Source: Prolixibacteraceae bacterium (GTDB lineage: Bacteria; Bacteroidota; Bacteroidia; Bacteroidales; Prolixibacteraceae). Taken from it: 64,000 bases of DNA. The stretch lies in contig CP082230.1 in assembly GCA_019856515.1 (NCBI GenBank), positions 1,798,001 to 1,862,000 on the forward strand, written 5' to 3'. This document shows, one piece after another, positions 56,501 to 64,000 of this stretch. Position numbers and translations under genes: made by a program. Under the pieces are notes generated by a model. It saw only the letters and a list, made by a program, of their open reading frames with translations. It made no database searches and had not been told where the DNA came from. Numbering within the stretch: the stretch's first letter is position 1; the number at the start of each line of letters is the position of its first letter.

Positions 56501-59500
56501 CTATTTTTTTATCACTTTTCTCACCTCTTTTCCATTTACAGTCTCAATTAGGACAAAATATGTTCCCGGAGAAACTTGATCGAAGGATAATCTTATTTCT
56601 TTGGTATTATATTTTCCATCATAGTAAACGATGCCATTTATATCATATACTTTCACATTTTTAATGGCATGGTCATTCGATAAAATACTCAATAAGCCAC
56701 TAACAGGGTTAGGATAAATAAGAATATTACTATTTTGTTGTGATAATTTATTTACACCTGTTGACTTGTCAGTTTTTCCAATACCAAAATCTACTCCATT
56801 ACCAGAATCTAGTTTATCACAAGGATTGACATCAAACTTTTTAGCCCAGTAGGTTCCTTCATAGTATGCCACAAAACGCAACACTGCAGTTTCTGTTTCA
56901 TCGAAAGTATCGGGGACAGTAAAGGTTCCTTCAAACACTTTTTCGCCATCTACATCTTTGGCATTAAAGTGGTCATAGAAGATCTGGTCGGCAACAGTCA
57001 AACCATTTCTGTCCGCATCAAAGAATATCTTAAACCCGATAGCATCTCTATCTCCACTTTCTCCTTTATGACACACCACACGCCATGAAATCTGTTGTCC
57101 TGTTTGTGCTTCTACCACGTGAGATTTATACAGGTTTGTATAGACAGGAATATCTACATCAGGTAATACATGATTTACTTTCCCAACTTCTATACTTTGG
57201 ATGTGACCAAACTTGGTTCCCCACTCTTGGGTTACCTCACAAACTTTGTATACCGCCTCTACATAATTGTCTCTTTCCAAAATAAACGATTCACCGTTAT
57301 CTAAAGTGACTTTTAGTTTTACTGGGTATACTCCTTCTTTGTTATAGACCACTTGAGGATCTTTCTCAGTAGAAGTAGATGGGGTCGCCCCTACCAATGT
57401 CCACACTCGTGATGTAATATGATGTCCTTGAACAACTCGTGTTAAATCGGAGAATTGAACTGTGTTTCCTACCACCACTTGTTTCTTGTCGGCGGAAAAG
57501 TCTATAGATACTTTTTTATCCGAAGGAGAAACCATCAAACTATAATCTTCTATTTCGCCACTCTCAATAGCATCACAAGGAGAAGCAATATAATCTCGCT
57601 TATCTCCCCTATAGTATACCATGATTCGGACTCTCGATCTTTCTCCCGAAGCATCAATAGGGACCATTATGGTTCCGCTTAACGAAGTACTATTGTTTTG
57701 GAAGGAAGCTATTTCTACATCATGGAATACAGCTAATTCATCGGCATCAAATTCACTATTGTGATTCCAATCACACCATATATGAACTCCGATTAAATCA
57801 TTGGCTCCCGAAAGTCCTTGATCTAGATCGATCTCATATGGCACCTCTGTTCCTGCTTGAATGGCAATCTCTTTTTGACTATGGTAATCCATATAGCGCG
57901 CCATATTTTCTGTTTGATGGACCATAGTGCCTATCTTCACTCTTGTGATTCCACTATACGTTGCATATTGTGTGTTTGGTTCACAGTAGTTTTCTTCGAC
58001 AGTGATGGCATTGTCTTTATTCAGAACTTTCTTCACCCCAGATGCAGTAGTGACTTCTAATTGGATATCGTATGCTCCTTCTTTTTCGTAATATATTTCG
58101 GGAGGCATTTTTCCGTCAAAAGTTTTAGGTTTTCCTCCTTCAAAAGTCCAATGCCACTGCGTAATAGGATCGTTAGATGGGCTATTGCTTAGATCCAATA
58201 CCTTTAGATGGTGTCTCAATAAGATTTTATCAGAAGATAAGCTAAAGTCAGGAGTTAATTCTGTAACCGTTTCTAAAGCCTTCACACTGTAATCCTCAAA
58301 CTCACCACTTTCATATGCTCCTTGGGGATCATAACCACTACTATTTTTATCTCCCGTATTGTATGCTGTCAGGATACGTAGTCCAACTTTTTTGCCTGTA
58401 ATAAAATCTTCAGGTATTGTGATGGTTTGTTTGTACAGATAGTTTCCTTGCTCGTCGGCATCCTTAAAGTTCATCGTGTGATCCACAATGGCCTCATCCT
58501 CGGTAAAAACAAAATCTCCATTCTTATCTAACCAAGCATGAATAATATATGAATCCGTTGCTCCCGTTTCAAATTGATTCATTGTAATTTCTAAATCATA
58601 ATCTTGACCTACAGCAACGACTGCCATGTGATTATCAAAATAGTTTGTTGCGTTGGTCACTTCACTCGTATTATCAATGGTCGCAAATTTCACTTTTGTA
58701 ATACCTGAATATGCACGGTATGATGATGATGGATAGTGATAAGCTGTGTAAGGATCTTTGAAAGAGATCTTGATATGACTGTTCTCTAATAAAGAGATGG
58801 TCTGCCCTTGCTCTACGAAAAGATCTTCCGAGAAACGAAGGGTTAGATTCGCCATACTATTGTCTTTATCATGGGCTAAGGCCGTTCCTTCTAAAGATAA
58901 GCGTGCGGTCTGATTATCTTGTTTCACTACTTTTAGGGACACTCCTTCTGGCACATTAGACACAAAATAGTTTTGGTTGGCTACAAGATCTACATCCTTA
59001 AAGTGGAGTCCATTAAGAAGGTTAATTTCAAGACTATTCGCTATGGTTCCGTTGTTTAAGAAAGCCTCTTCGAAAGTGTCACTACCATAACCAATACCAA
59101 AAGTCGGCACATAAGTGTCTGCGACACCTGTCGCCTCTAAGTTTTCAGGTTGCCAAAGTATTACACGCGCAGGATGTTGCATTGCTGCTCTCATACGAAG
59201 GACCTGATCTTTGGTGAACATCTCATAGTCATCGGTGTAATTCATAAAATTCTGTGTATTGGTAATTACACCATGACAATTTTGTTGATCTATTCCCATA
59301 TGAGATGCATCTGCTGCGGGCGTATCATCACAATGATCACCTCCATCAGCTTCAGGACACCCTCCTTGGAACGTATGGGCAAGATTTAGAAAGTGTCCAA
59401 ATTCGTGGGTTAAAACACGTCTAAAATTTTCACTTGTATTCGATGATAGAAATGCGCCGTTATATACCACCCTTGCCAAGTTGTTTTGTGTCATATACTC

Positions 59501-60121
59501 ATTGGGATACCATGCCACTCCTGAGTTATATGTATCGCCATCGTTATATAGATCATTCATGATGTAAACATTCATATACTTGGTGTTATCCCATGCATAT
59601 TTCTGAATCTGCTCATCATATCCATTACTGTGTCCAAAACCGGATGCTACGCCATGGAACGTTACCCCTGAAGTCATATAACCATTTGGGTCTTTTTTTG
59701 CCAAACGGAATTCGACAGGCATCACTCCCAGTAGGCTTTTAAAGGTTGGATGAATCTGATCTTGACCAACAGACCTTTGTGCATAATCACTATTCAACTT
59801 AGTGATGGCTTCTTGAATAAGTGCTGTAGTCACACTCTTTCCTGCCTGTTCTTTACCAAAGACATGAAATACAACAGGAATGATATAACGCTCTTGGGCA
59901 TCATACTTTTTTTTAGATCGCTTCATCGATCGAATTAATCGATCCTGATGTTTTTGTTGTTCTAAATAGGCTTTGTAAGCATCGGGATGTGCTTCCCAAA
60001 AAGAAGATTGTGCTTCATGAAACTTACACGTTTCGTGGTTGTGTTCCTGTGCCACAATGCGGTTACAGAACAAGGGACACAGCATCATTAAGGATGCCAT
60101 GAAAAGGTAGATATTTTTCAT
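56501..60121 (-). CDS. secreted M43 metalloprotease, T9SS cargo (second paralog)
   Basis: A zinc protease of about 1206 residues, clearly paralogous over its whole length to the one at 49630-53253. Signal peptide to about residue 25 of the preferred start (ATG 60121, MKNIYLFMASLMMLC; 60145 is an alternative). The catalytic HEFGHFLNLAH is at about residues 239-249, with NFMNYTDDYEMFT after it. GEVED domains (SGEFEDYSVKALE; SGEIEDYSLMVSP) and PKD-like domains (PDFSLSSDKILLRHHLKVL; IDFSADKKQVVVGNTVQFSD) are followed by a T9SS tail (IYPNPVSGLLSIL). The N-terminal 40 residues and the linkers differ most between paralogs. Probably surface-exposed; the substrate is not known. Confidence 0.92.
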   Translation of the reverse strand: MKNIYLFMASLMMLCPLFCNRIVAQEHNHETCKFHEAQSSFWEAHPDAYKAYLEQQKHQDRLIRSMKRSKKKYDAQERYIIPVVFHVFGKEQAGKSVTTALIQEAITKLNSDYAQRSVGQDQIHPTFKSLLGVMPVEFRLAKKDPNGYMTSGVTFHGVASGFGHSNGYDEQIQKYAWDNTKYMNVYIMNDLYNDGDTYNSGVAWYPNEYMTQNNLARVVYNGAFLSSNTSENFRRVLTHEFGHFLNLAHTFQGGCPEADGGDHCDDTPAADASHMGIDQQNCHGVITNTQNFMNYTDDYEMFTKDQVLRMRAAMQHPARVILWQPENLEATGVADTYVPTFGIGYGSDTFEEAFLNNGTIANSLEINLLNGLHFKDVDLVANQNYFVSNVPEGVSLKVVKQDNQTARLSLEGTALAHDKDNSMANLTLRFSEDLFVEQGQTISLLENSHIKISFKDPYTAYHYPSSSYRAYSGITKVKFATIDNTSEVTNATNYFDNHMAVVAVGQDYDLEITMNQFETGATDSYIIHAWLDKNGDFVFTEDEAIVDHTMNFKDADEQGNYLYKQTITIPEDFITGKKVGLRILTAYNTGDKNSSGYDPQGAYESGEFEDYSVKALETVTELTPDFSLSSDKILLRHHLKVLDLSNSPSNDPITQWHWTFEGGKPKTFDGKMPPEIYYEKEGAYDIQLEVTTASGVKKVLNKDNAITVEENYCEPNTQYATYSGITRVKIGTMVHQTENMARYMDYHSQKEIAIQAGTEVPYEIDLDQGLSGANDLIGVHIWCDWNHNSEFDADELAVFHDVEIASFQNNSTSLSGTIMVPIDASGERSRVRIMVYYRGDKRDYIASPCDAIESGEIEDYSLMVSPSDKKVSIDFSADKKQVVVGNTVQFSDLTRVVQGHHITSRVWTLVGATPSTSTEKDPQVVYNKEGVYPVKLKVTLDNGESFILERDNYVEAVYKVCEVTQEWGTKFGHIQSIEVGKVNHVLPDVDIPVYTNLYKSHVVEAQTGQQISWRVVCHKGESGDRDAIGFKIFFDADRNGLTVADQIFYDHFNAKDVDGEKVFEGTFTVPDTFDETETAVLRFVAYYEGTYWAKKFDVNPCDKLDSGNGVDFGIGKTDKSTGVNKLSQQNSNILIYPNPVSGLLSILSNDHAIKNVKVYDINGIVYYDGKYNTKEIRLSFDQVSPGTYFVLIETVNGKEVRKVIKK

Positions 60122-60370
60122 ACGTATGAAAATTAAGGTTAACAATCACGCTTCTCAGAATAGAAAAAACCATGGACACCACCACCTAAAGTTTTAAAAC
60201 ATAAACGTATTCATGTTACCCTTTTCCTTCGCCCTCAAATCATCCGAATCAATAGTTGTTGATACGGTCTAGTTAGTCTAAGAATAATCGAGAAGTACTA
60301 TTCGACTTCTAGTTCTTTATACTATAGACCTAAAAAACAACACTTCCCCCCTATCTCAACACAACTTTTT

Positions 60371-60606
60371 TATACTCCATCATTCCCTGAAAGGAATGGT
60401 TAATATCGGCCAGGCCTTCAGTCCTTGGTAATTGGTGAGATATTGTACCCAAGGCTCATGCTTATGCAGCACTTCCGCGCTACATATTCATTTCACCATT
60501 GGGCTAGGTTCGGTCACCCCATTCGGGGCTGGGTTGAAATAATAGTGATGTCCTTTTACGAAAAATGGATCACCATTGATTTACTACATACACGAAGTGT
60601 TTTTTT
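60371..60606. repeat. 235-bp structured tandem repeat, copy 1
   Basis: A 236-bp unit beginning TATACTCCATCATTCCCTGA. It contains a CCTTGG...CCAAGG stem, an AGC(A/G)C-TTCC-GCGCT hairpin (mispaired here: AGCAC) and a CCCC-ATTC-GGGG hairpin. It differs from copy 2 by about sixteen bases by eye. Confidence 0.9.
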
Positions 60607-60841
60607 TATGCTCCAATATTCCCTGAAAGGAATGGTTAAGATCGGACAGGCCTTCAGCCCTTGGTAATTGGTGGAATGCTGTACCCAAGGCTCATGCTTA
60701 TGCAGCGCTTCCGCGCTACATATTCATTTCACCGTTGGGCTAGGTTCGGTCACCCCATTCGGGGCTGGATTGAAATAATGGTGATGTCCTTTTACGAAAA
60801 ATGGATCACCATTGATTTACTACATACACGAAGTGAATTTT
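60607..60841. repeat. 235-bp structured tandem repeat, copy 2
   Basis: Unit beginning TATGCTCCAATATTCCCTGA, about 93 % identical to copy 1 by my count. All hairpins are intact, including AGCGC-TTCC-GCGCT at 60704-60717 and CCCC-ATTC-GGGG at 60753-60764. Confidence 0.9.
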
Positions 60842-60872
60842 TATACTCCAACATTCCCTGAAAGGGAAGGTT
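60842..60872. repeat. 235-bp repeat, partial third copy
   Basis: The first ~30 bp of a third unit (TATACTCCAACATTCCCTGA followed by AAGGGAAGG); the identity to copies 1 and 2 then ends abruptly. Confidence 0.75.
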
Positions 60873-61077
60873 GGCAACATCATAAGGTTATCTGAGCTTC
60901 AACCCTTTGTGTCTTCGTGGTTCCCTTATCCATTTTTCGCCTCATCAAATCCGTGTTGATCCGTCCAATCCGTTAAATCCGCGGCCTATCCCTTGCTCCA
61001 AAACTCCTCGTGGTGAATTTTCCTATTGCGCTTGAATATGCTCCATGATGCCGAGCGGAGCGCTACGTTCCATGCGG

Positions 61078-61127
61078 TTGGGCTATCCCTCTGGTGCCAA
61101 GGCATTCGCACGAGAGGGATAGCCCAA
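61078..61127. repeat. 15-bp perfect hairpin
   Basis: TTGGGCTATCCCTCT / AGAGGGATAGCCCAA with a 20-nt loop that itself closes with GTGC / GCAC. No T-run follows. It is GC-rich against an AT-rich background and looks like a REP-type or structural element. Confidence 0.8.
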
Positions 61128-61250
61128 TATGAATTGTAGGTGGAGGGGACGGACTTTCAGTGCAAGATCAAGTAAAACAATGATCCGTGGCTATTTAATG
61201 TGGGACGTTCGGTGTATTGTTTCAACAAAAGAATAGTTTCTGTTTTAATG

Positions 61251-61295
61251 AACAGGTCCTGTTTGAATATGGAAACATTTATTTTGCTATTTTTG
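61251..61295 (+). promoter_or_regulatory. predicted folP promoter with a palindrome
   Basis: TATTTTTG at 61288-61295 fits the -7 consensus TAnnTTTG, and TTTG lies 22 bp upstream (61262). The perfect palindrome AACAGG-T-CCTGTT (61251-61263) overlaps the -33 region and could be an operator. Confidence 0.4.
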
Positions 61296-61365
61296 TGCTA
61301 TAAAACGATTTAACAAAAGAGAAGTACTCTTTTGCAGATACAAATTTGTGTAGCAACTAGTAACG

Positions 61366-62250
61366 ATGTTATTTAATCAACCAGAGAAATATTTCTTTAA
61401 AAAGAGGCAGTCCATTAACCTTAACGGAGCATTGATTTCATTGGATCATCCAGTGGTTATGGGAATTTTAAATGTAACGCCGGACTCCTTTTTTGAAGAG
61501 AGTCGATATAATACGAAGAAAGAGATTTTAGAATCTGCAAAAAGAATGATTGCTGATGGAGCATCGATCTTAGATCTAGGAGCCTACTCCACTAGGCCTG
61601 GAGCTGCAGATGTTAGCAGTCAAGAGGAGTTTGATCGATTAGATGAAGCGATGTCTACTATTCGAGGGGCATTCCCTAACTTTCCAATATCTATTGACAC
61701 CTTCAGAAGTGGAGTAGCACGAAAGATTATTGAGAAGTATGGGCCATGCATTATTAACGATATATCTGGAGGCACTCTTGATCCCGAAATGTTTCGCACT
61801 GTTGCACAACTCAAAGTACCATATATATTAATGCATATTCAAGGTACCCCAGAGAATATGCAAGAGAATCCAAACTATAAAGATGTCTTTAAAGAGACTT
61901 TGCATTTTCTCTCGGAGCGAGTAGCACAACTTCGAACATTAGGAGTGGCTGATATTATCCTTGATCCAGGCTTTGGTTTCGGAAAGAGTATGGAGCATAA
62001 CTATGAGTTACTTAATCGATTGGATGGTTTCAAAATCTTAGAAGCTCCTATCTTGGTTGGTTTCTCACGAAAATCGATGGTATATAAACCATTGAATACA
62101 TGTCCACAAGAGGCATTAAATGGAACAACAGTTCTAAATACGCTTTCATTGCTTCAAGGGGCGAACATACTAAGGGTTCACGATGTTAAAGAAGCAGTAG
62201 AGGCTGTGAAATTGGTTGAGATCACCAAATCAACGAGTAAGAAATCGTAA
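61366..62250 (+). CDS. folP: dihydropteroate synthase
   Basis: Condenses 6-hydroxymethyl-dihydropterin diphosphate with p-aminobenzoate to dihydropteroate, in folate synthesis; it is the target of sulfonamides. Family motifs are MGILNVTPDSFFEE, DLGAYSTRPGA, ISIDTFRSGVA, NDISGG, MHIQGTPENMQ, DPGFGFGKSMEHN and ILVGFSRKSM. At 294 residues it has normal length. It is followed after 32 bp by cdaA, a conserved pairing in the phylum, and the two are probably co-transcribed. Cytoplasmic. Confidence 0.97.
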   Translation: MLFNQPEKYFFKKRQSINLNGALISLDHPVVMGILNVTPDSFFEESRYNTKKEILESAKRMIADGASILDLGAYSTRPGAADVSSQEEFDRLDEAMSTIRGAFPNFPISIDTFRSGVARKIIEKYGPCIINDISGGTLDPEMFRTVAQLKVPYILMHIQGTPENMQENPNYKDVFKETLHFLSERVAQLRTLGVADIILDPGFGFGKSMEHNYELLNRLDGFKILEAPILVGFSRKSMVYKPLNTCPQEALNGTTVLNTLSLLQGANILRVHDVKEAVEAVKLVEITKSTSKKS

Positions 62251-62282
62251 TATTTGTTTTTACAAACTAAAATATTTTTCAT

Positions 62283-63074
62283 TTGAGTTTATTTATTACC
62301 ATACGGCTATTAGATTTTATCGATATTCTTTTGGTGTCGATACTACTGTATAAACTTTATAAGTTAATAAGGGGTACTATTGCATTTAATATATCAATGG
62401 GAATCTTCACGGTTTATTTGGTTTGGCTATTGGTTAAAGCTCTTAAGATGGAACTTATTAGTACCATATTGGGGCAACTTTTTGGCGTAGGGGTTATTGC
62501 GCTTATCATCGTATTTCAACAGGAGATACGTCGTTTTCTGATTATGCTTGGGTCACAATATAAGCTTCATCGATGGATCAACTTCGAGAAGATATTTAAT
62601 TACGACTCTCATGGCACGGACAATAGCAACAATCCGGTCATTGATATTATATGTGCAGCATGCAAAGAGATGGGGGCAACGCGAACTGGAGCACTTATTG
62701 CGATCCAAAGGAAAGCGGATCTTAGTGAATATGCTGCAACAGGGGAAGCCATACAGGCAAAATTATCAAAAGAGCTATTAAAAACAATCTTCTTCAAGAA
62801 TTCACCACTACATGATGGTGCCGTGATTTTATATAAGAACACTATCGTTTCGGCCAGATGTATATTACCTGTCACAGATCAAAGGACACTATCTCCAGAC
62901 CTTGGGTTAAGACACAGGGCTGCTATTGGGATGTCAGAGATGACTGATGCAATCATCATTGTCGTATCAGAAGAAAATGGAACCATCAGTATTGTTAGAA
63001 GTGGAAATATCTATCGAAGACTTAATGCAGAAGAACTAAATAAGCAACTACACAAACAGTTTCAAGCAGAATAG
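62283..63074 (+). CDS. cdaA: diadenylate cyclase CdaA (TTG start)
   Basis: Makes the second messenger cyclic di-AMP from two ATP. The 263-residue protein has N-terminal membrane helices ([60 protein letters not shown]). The DAC domain follows, with the catalytic DGA in [11 protein letters not shown] and the RHR motif in [12 protein letters not shown]. No in-frame ATG precedes the first helix, so the start is TTG at 62283. It is the second gene of the folP - cdaA pair. c-di-AMP usually controls potassium and osmotic balance and cell-wall homeostasis. Confidence 0.94.
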   Translation: MSLFITIRLLDFIDILLVSILLYKLYKLIRGTIAFNISMGIFTVYLVWLLVKALKMELISTILGQLFGVGVIALIIVFQQEIRRFLIMLGSQYKLHRWINFEKIFNYDSHGTDNSNNPVIDIICAACKEMGATRTGALIAIQRKADLSEYAATGEAIQAKLSKELLKTIFFKNSPLHDGAVILYKNTIVSARCILPVTDQRTLSPDLGLRHRAAIGMSEMTDAIIIVVSEENGTISIVRSGNIYRRLNAEELNKQLHKQFQAE

Positions 63075-63141
63075 CTCTACATACAGGAGTATCAATAGAG
63101 AAGGAAAAATTAGGGAATTATTTATTTTATATCATATCGTC

Positions 63142-63750
63142 ATGCAAATTAAAACGGCAAAGTTTGTCATCAGCAACACGGATCCACTAAAATGTCCAAA
63201 AAGTAGTAAACCCGAATATGCATTTGTTGGACGTTCTAATGTGGGTAAGTCGTCGCTTATTAATATGCTTACCAATCAGAAAAAACTAGCCAAGACCTCA
63301 GGAAGACCTGGTAAGACACAGCTGATTAACCATTTTATTATCAATGACTACTGGTATCTTGTCGATCTTCCAGGATATGGTTATGCTCAGGTATCAAGAA
63401 CACAGCGTCGTAAATGGCAAGACTTTGTAAGAAATTACATTCAACATCGTGATAACCTTACATGTGTGATGGTTTTGGTCGATTCACGTCACGAGCCACA
63501 ACAACCTGATCTTGAATTTATCGAATGGTTAGGAATTAATGGAGTTCCTTTTGCCATCATCTTTACCAAGGCAGACAAACTTTCAAAAAATCAGTTGGCA
63601 AAGAGTATTGCACACTACAAGAGTGAACTGTTAAAAACATGGGAAGAGCTACCTCCTCACTTCATCACTTCAGCTGAATCCGGCGATGGTGCAGAAGGTT
63701 TATTGGGCTATATTGACCAGATCAATGAAAGTCTTAAAAAGAGAAATTAG
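63142..63750 (+). CDS. engB: ribosome biogenesis GTPase EngB/YsxC
   Basis: A 202-residue TRAFAC GTPase needed for assembly of the large ribosomal subunit. The G motifs are complete: [14 protein letters not shown] (P-loop), GKTQLINHF (G2), DLPGYGYA (G3), TKADK (G4) and a G5 region near TSAESGDG. The start ATG 63142 gives [15 protein letters not shown], the typical family N-terminus. It is 67 bp downstream of cdaA on the same strand. Cytoplasmic, housekeeping. Confidence 0.96.
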   Translation: MQIKTAKFVISNTDPLKCPKSSKPEYAFVGRSNVGKSSLINMLTNQKKLAKTSGRPGKTQLINHFIINDYWYLVDLPGYGYAQVSRTQRRKWQDFVRNYIQHRDNLTCVMVLVDSRHEPQQPDLEFIEWLGINGVPFAIIFTKADKLSKNQLAKSIAHYKSELLKTWEELPPHFITSAESGDGAEGLLGYIDQINESLKKRN

Positions 63751-63790
63751 TTCGCTTTTATTATATTACAAAATTTTAATAGTGGTTTCG

Positions 63791-63822
63791 TTGGTTATTC
63801 TTTGGTCAATTTATTAGTTTTG
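63791..63822 (+). promoter_or_regulatory. predicted prs promoter
   Basis: TTG (63791) - 21 bp - TAGTTTTG (63815-63822), the Bacteroidota -33/-7 pattern, 41 bp before the prs start codon. Confidence 0.5.
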
Positions 63823-63863
63823 CCCCAAGAATACAATCACTAATTTGATTATAAATCTGAGAG

Positions 63864-64000
63864 ATGTCTGTAGACAAAAAATTAAAAATCTTTTCGGGTA
63901 CTGAAACCCAATATTTGACAGAGAAAATTGCATCTGCTTTAGGTGTAGAAGTTGGTAAATCTGCTTGCCCTCGTTTCGCTGACGGTGAATTTGAGCCTTG
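63864..64000 (+). CDS. prs: ribose-phosphate pyrophosphokinase, 3' end outside the window
   Basis: The first 45 codons of PRPP synthetase, which makes phosphoribosyl pyrophosphate from ribose 5-phosphate and ATP. The start MSVDKKLKIFSGTETQYLTEKIA and the motif RFADGEFEP (typical F(A/S)DGE) identify it. It is too long for the window and runs off the end at base 64000. A promoter-like TTG-N21-TAGTTTTG lies upstream. Confidence 0.9.
   Translation, partial: MSVDKKLKIFSGTETQYLTEKIASALGVEVGKSACPRFADGEFEP

Larger units (their letters stand above)
60146..61365. other. gene-free mosaic of repeats
   Basis: 1.2 kb between the protease gene and folP, richer in GC than its surroundings. From left to right it holds a 225-bp spacer, two and a bit copies of a 235-bp tandem repeat, a run of ATCCG-type words at about 60945-60985, a 15-bp perfect hairpin at 61078-61127 and the folP promoter region. 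The frames in it are carried by the repeat and are not likely genes. Confidence 0.75.

Noticed and set aside
60425..60861. Two similar short reading frames (80 and 66 codons) on the plus strand
   Set aside because: Both are carried by the 235-bp tandem repeat, one runs into the next, and the sequence is hairpin-rich. They look like translation of a non-coding repeat.

Overview
The window looks like a chromosome segment of a marine, probably anaerobic or microaerophilic member of the Bacteroidota, most likely a Bacteroidales/Marinilabiliales (Prolixibacteraceae-like) organism. This rests on a SusC/SusD pair with an ECF sigma/FecR couple, three very large secreted proteins ending in type IX secretion (T9SS) sorting domains, the order nadK - DUF6089 - uppS - bamA - ompH - ompH - murI, promoter-like TAnnTTTG boxes, low GC content, sulfatases and fucosidases (typical of marine polysaccharide users), and an Hcp/ferredoxin/Crp nitrosative-stress locus. 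The genus is inference; no rRNA or tRNA gene was seen.

Layout. 1-3.1 kb: a 5'-truncated SEC-C protein and a SWIM zinc-finger protein. 3.2-10 kb (minus strand): two sulfatases in tandem, a DUF6266 protein and a GH88-type unsaturated glucuronyl hydrolase lipoprotein, separated by long gene-free gaps, one of which holds 11-bp repeat arrays. 11.3-15.8 kb (plus): MFS transporter, 4-alpha-glucanotransferase and a GH29 fucosidase. 15.9-17.6 kb (minus): alpha/beta hydrolase and pdxJ. 17.9-25.8 kb (plus): a housekeeping envelope block with a CBS protein, nadK, DUF6089 protein, uppS, bamA, two Skp/OmpH chaperones and murI. 25.8-30.7 kb: TPR protein, beta-barrel protein, CBM9-like protein, ArsC/Spx-like protein and a Crp/Fnr regulator. 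30.9-33.7 kb: ferredoxin and hcp, with a perfect TGTAAC-N4-GTTACA palindrome about 41 bp upstream of the predicted start of transcription. 34.1-36.2 kb: an exported protein made of four repeats of about 160 residues. 36.6-48.1 kb (minus): an apparent N-glycan utilisation locus, read from the ECF sigma factor through FecR, SusC and SusD to a multidomain GH85 endo-beta-N-acetylglucosaminidase. 48.2-60.1 kb (minus): queA, two paralogous giant M43 metalloproteases and between them a second GH29 fucosidase. 60.1-61.3 kb: a gene-free mosaic of repeats. 61.3-64 kb (plus): folP, cdaA, engB and the start of prs.

How the genes may work together (inference): the M43 proteases would cut glycoproteins, GH85 would release N-glycans, the fucosidases would trim them, and SusCD would import the products under control of the FecI/FecR pair. 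The sulfatases and GH88 enzyme suggest a second capacity for sulfated, uronic-acid-containing polysaccharides.

The most unusual signals are (i) a family of intergenic 11-bp-unit arrays, consensus GAASTWYSAAN, in three gaps. Two copies share a 28-nt flank but have three versus four units. (ii) The four-fold repeat protein, whose internal landmarks keep constant spacing. (iii) A 235-bp tandem duplication of a hairpin-rich intergenic element.
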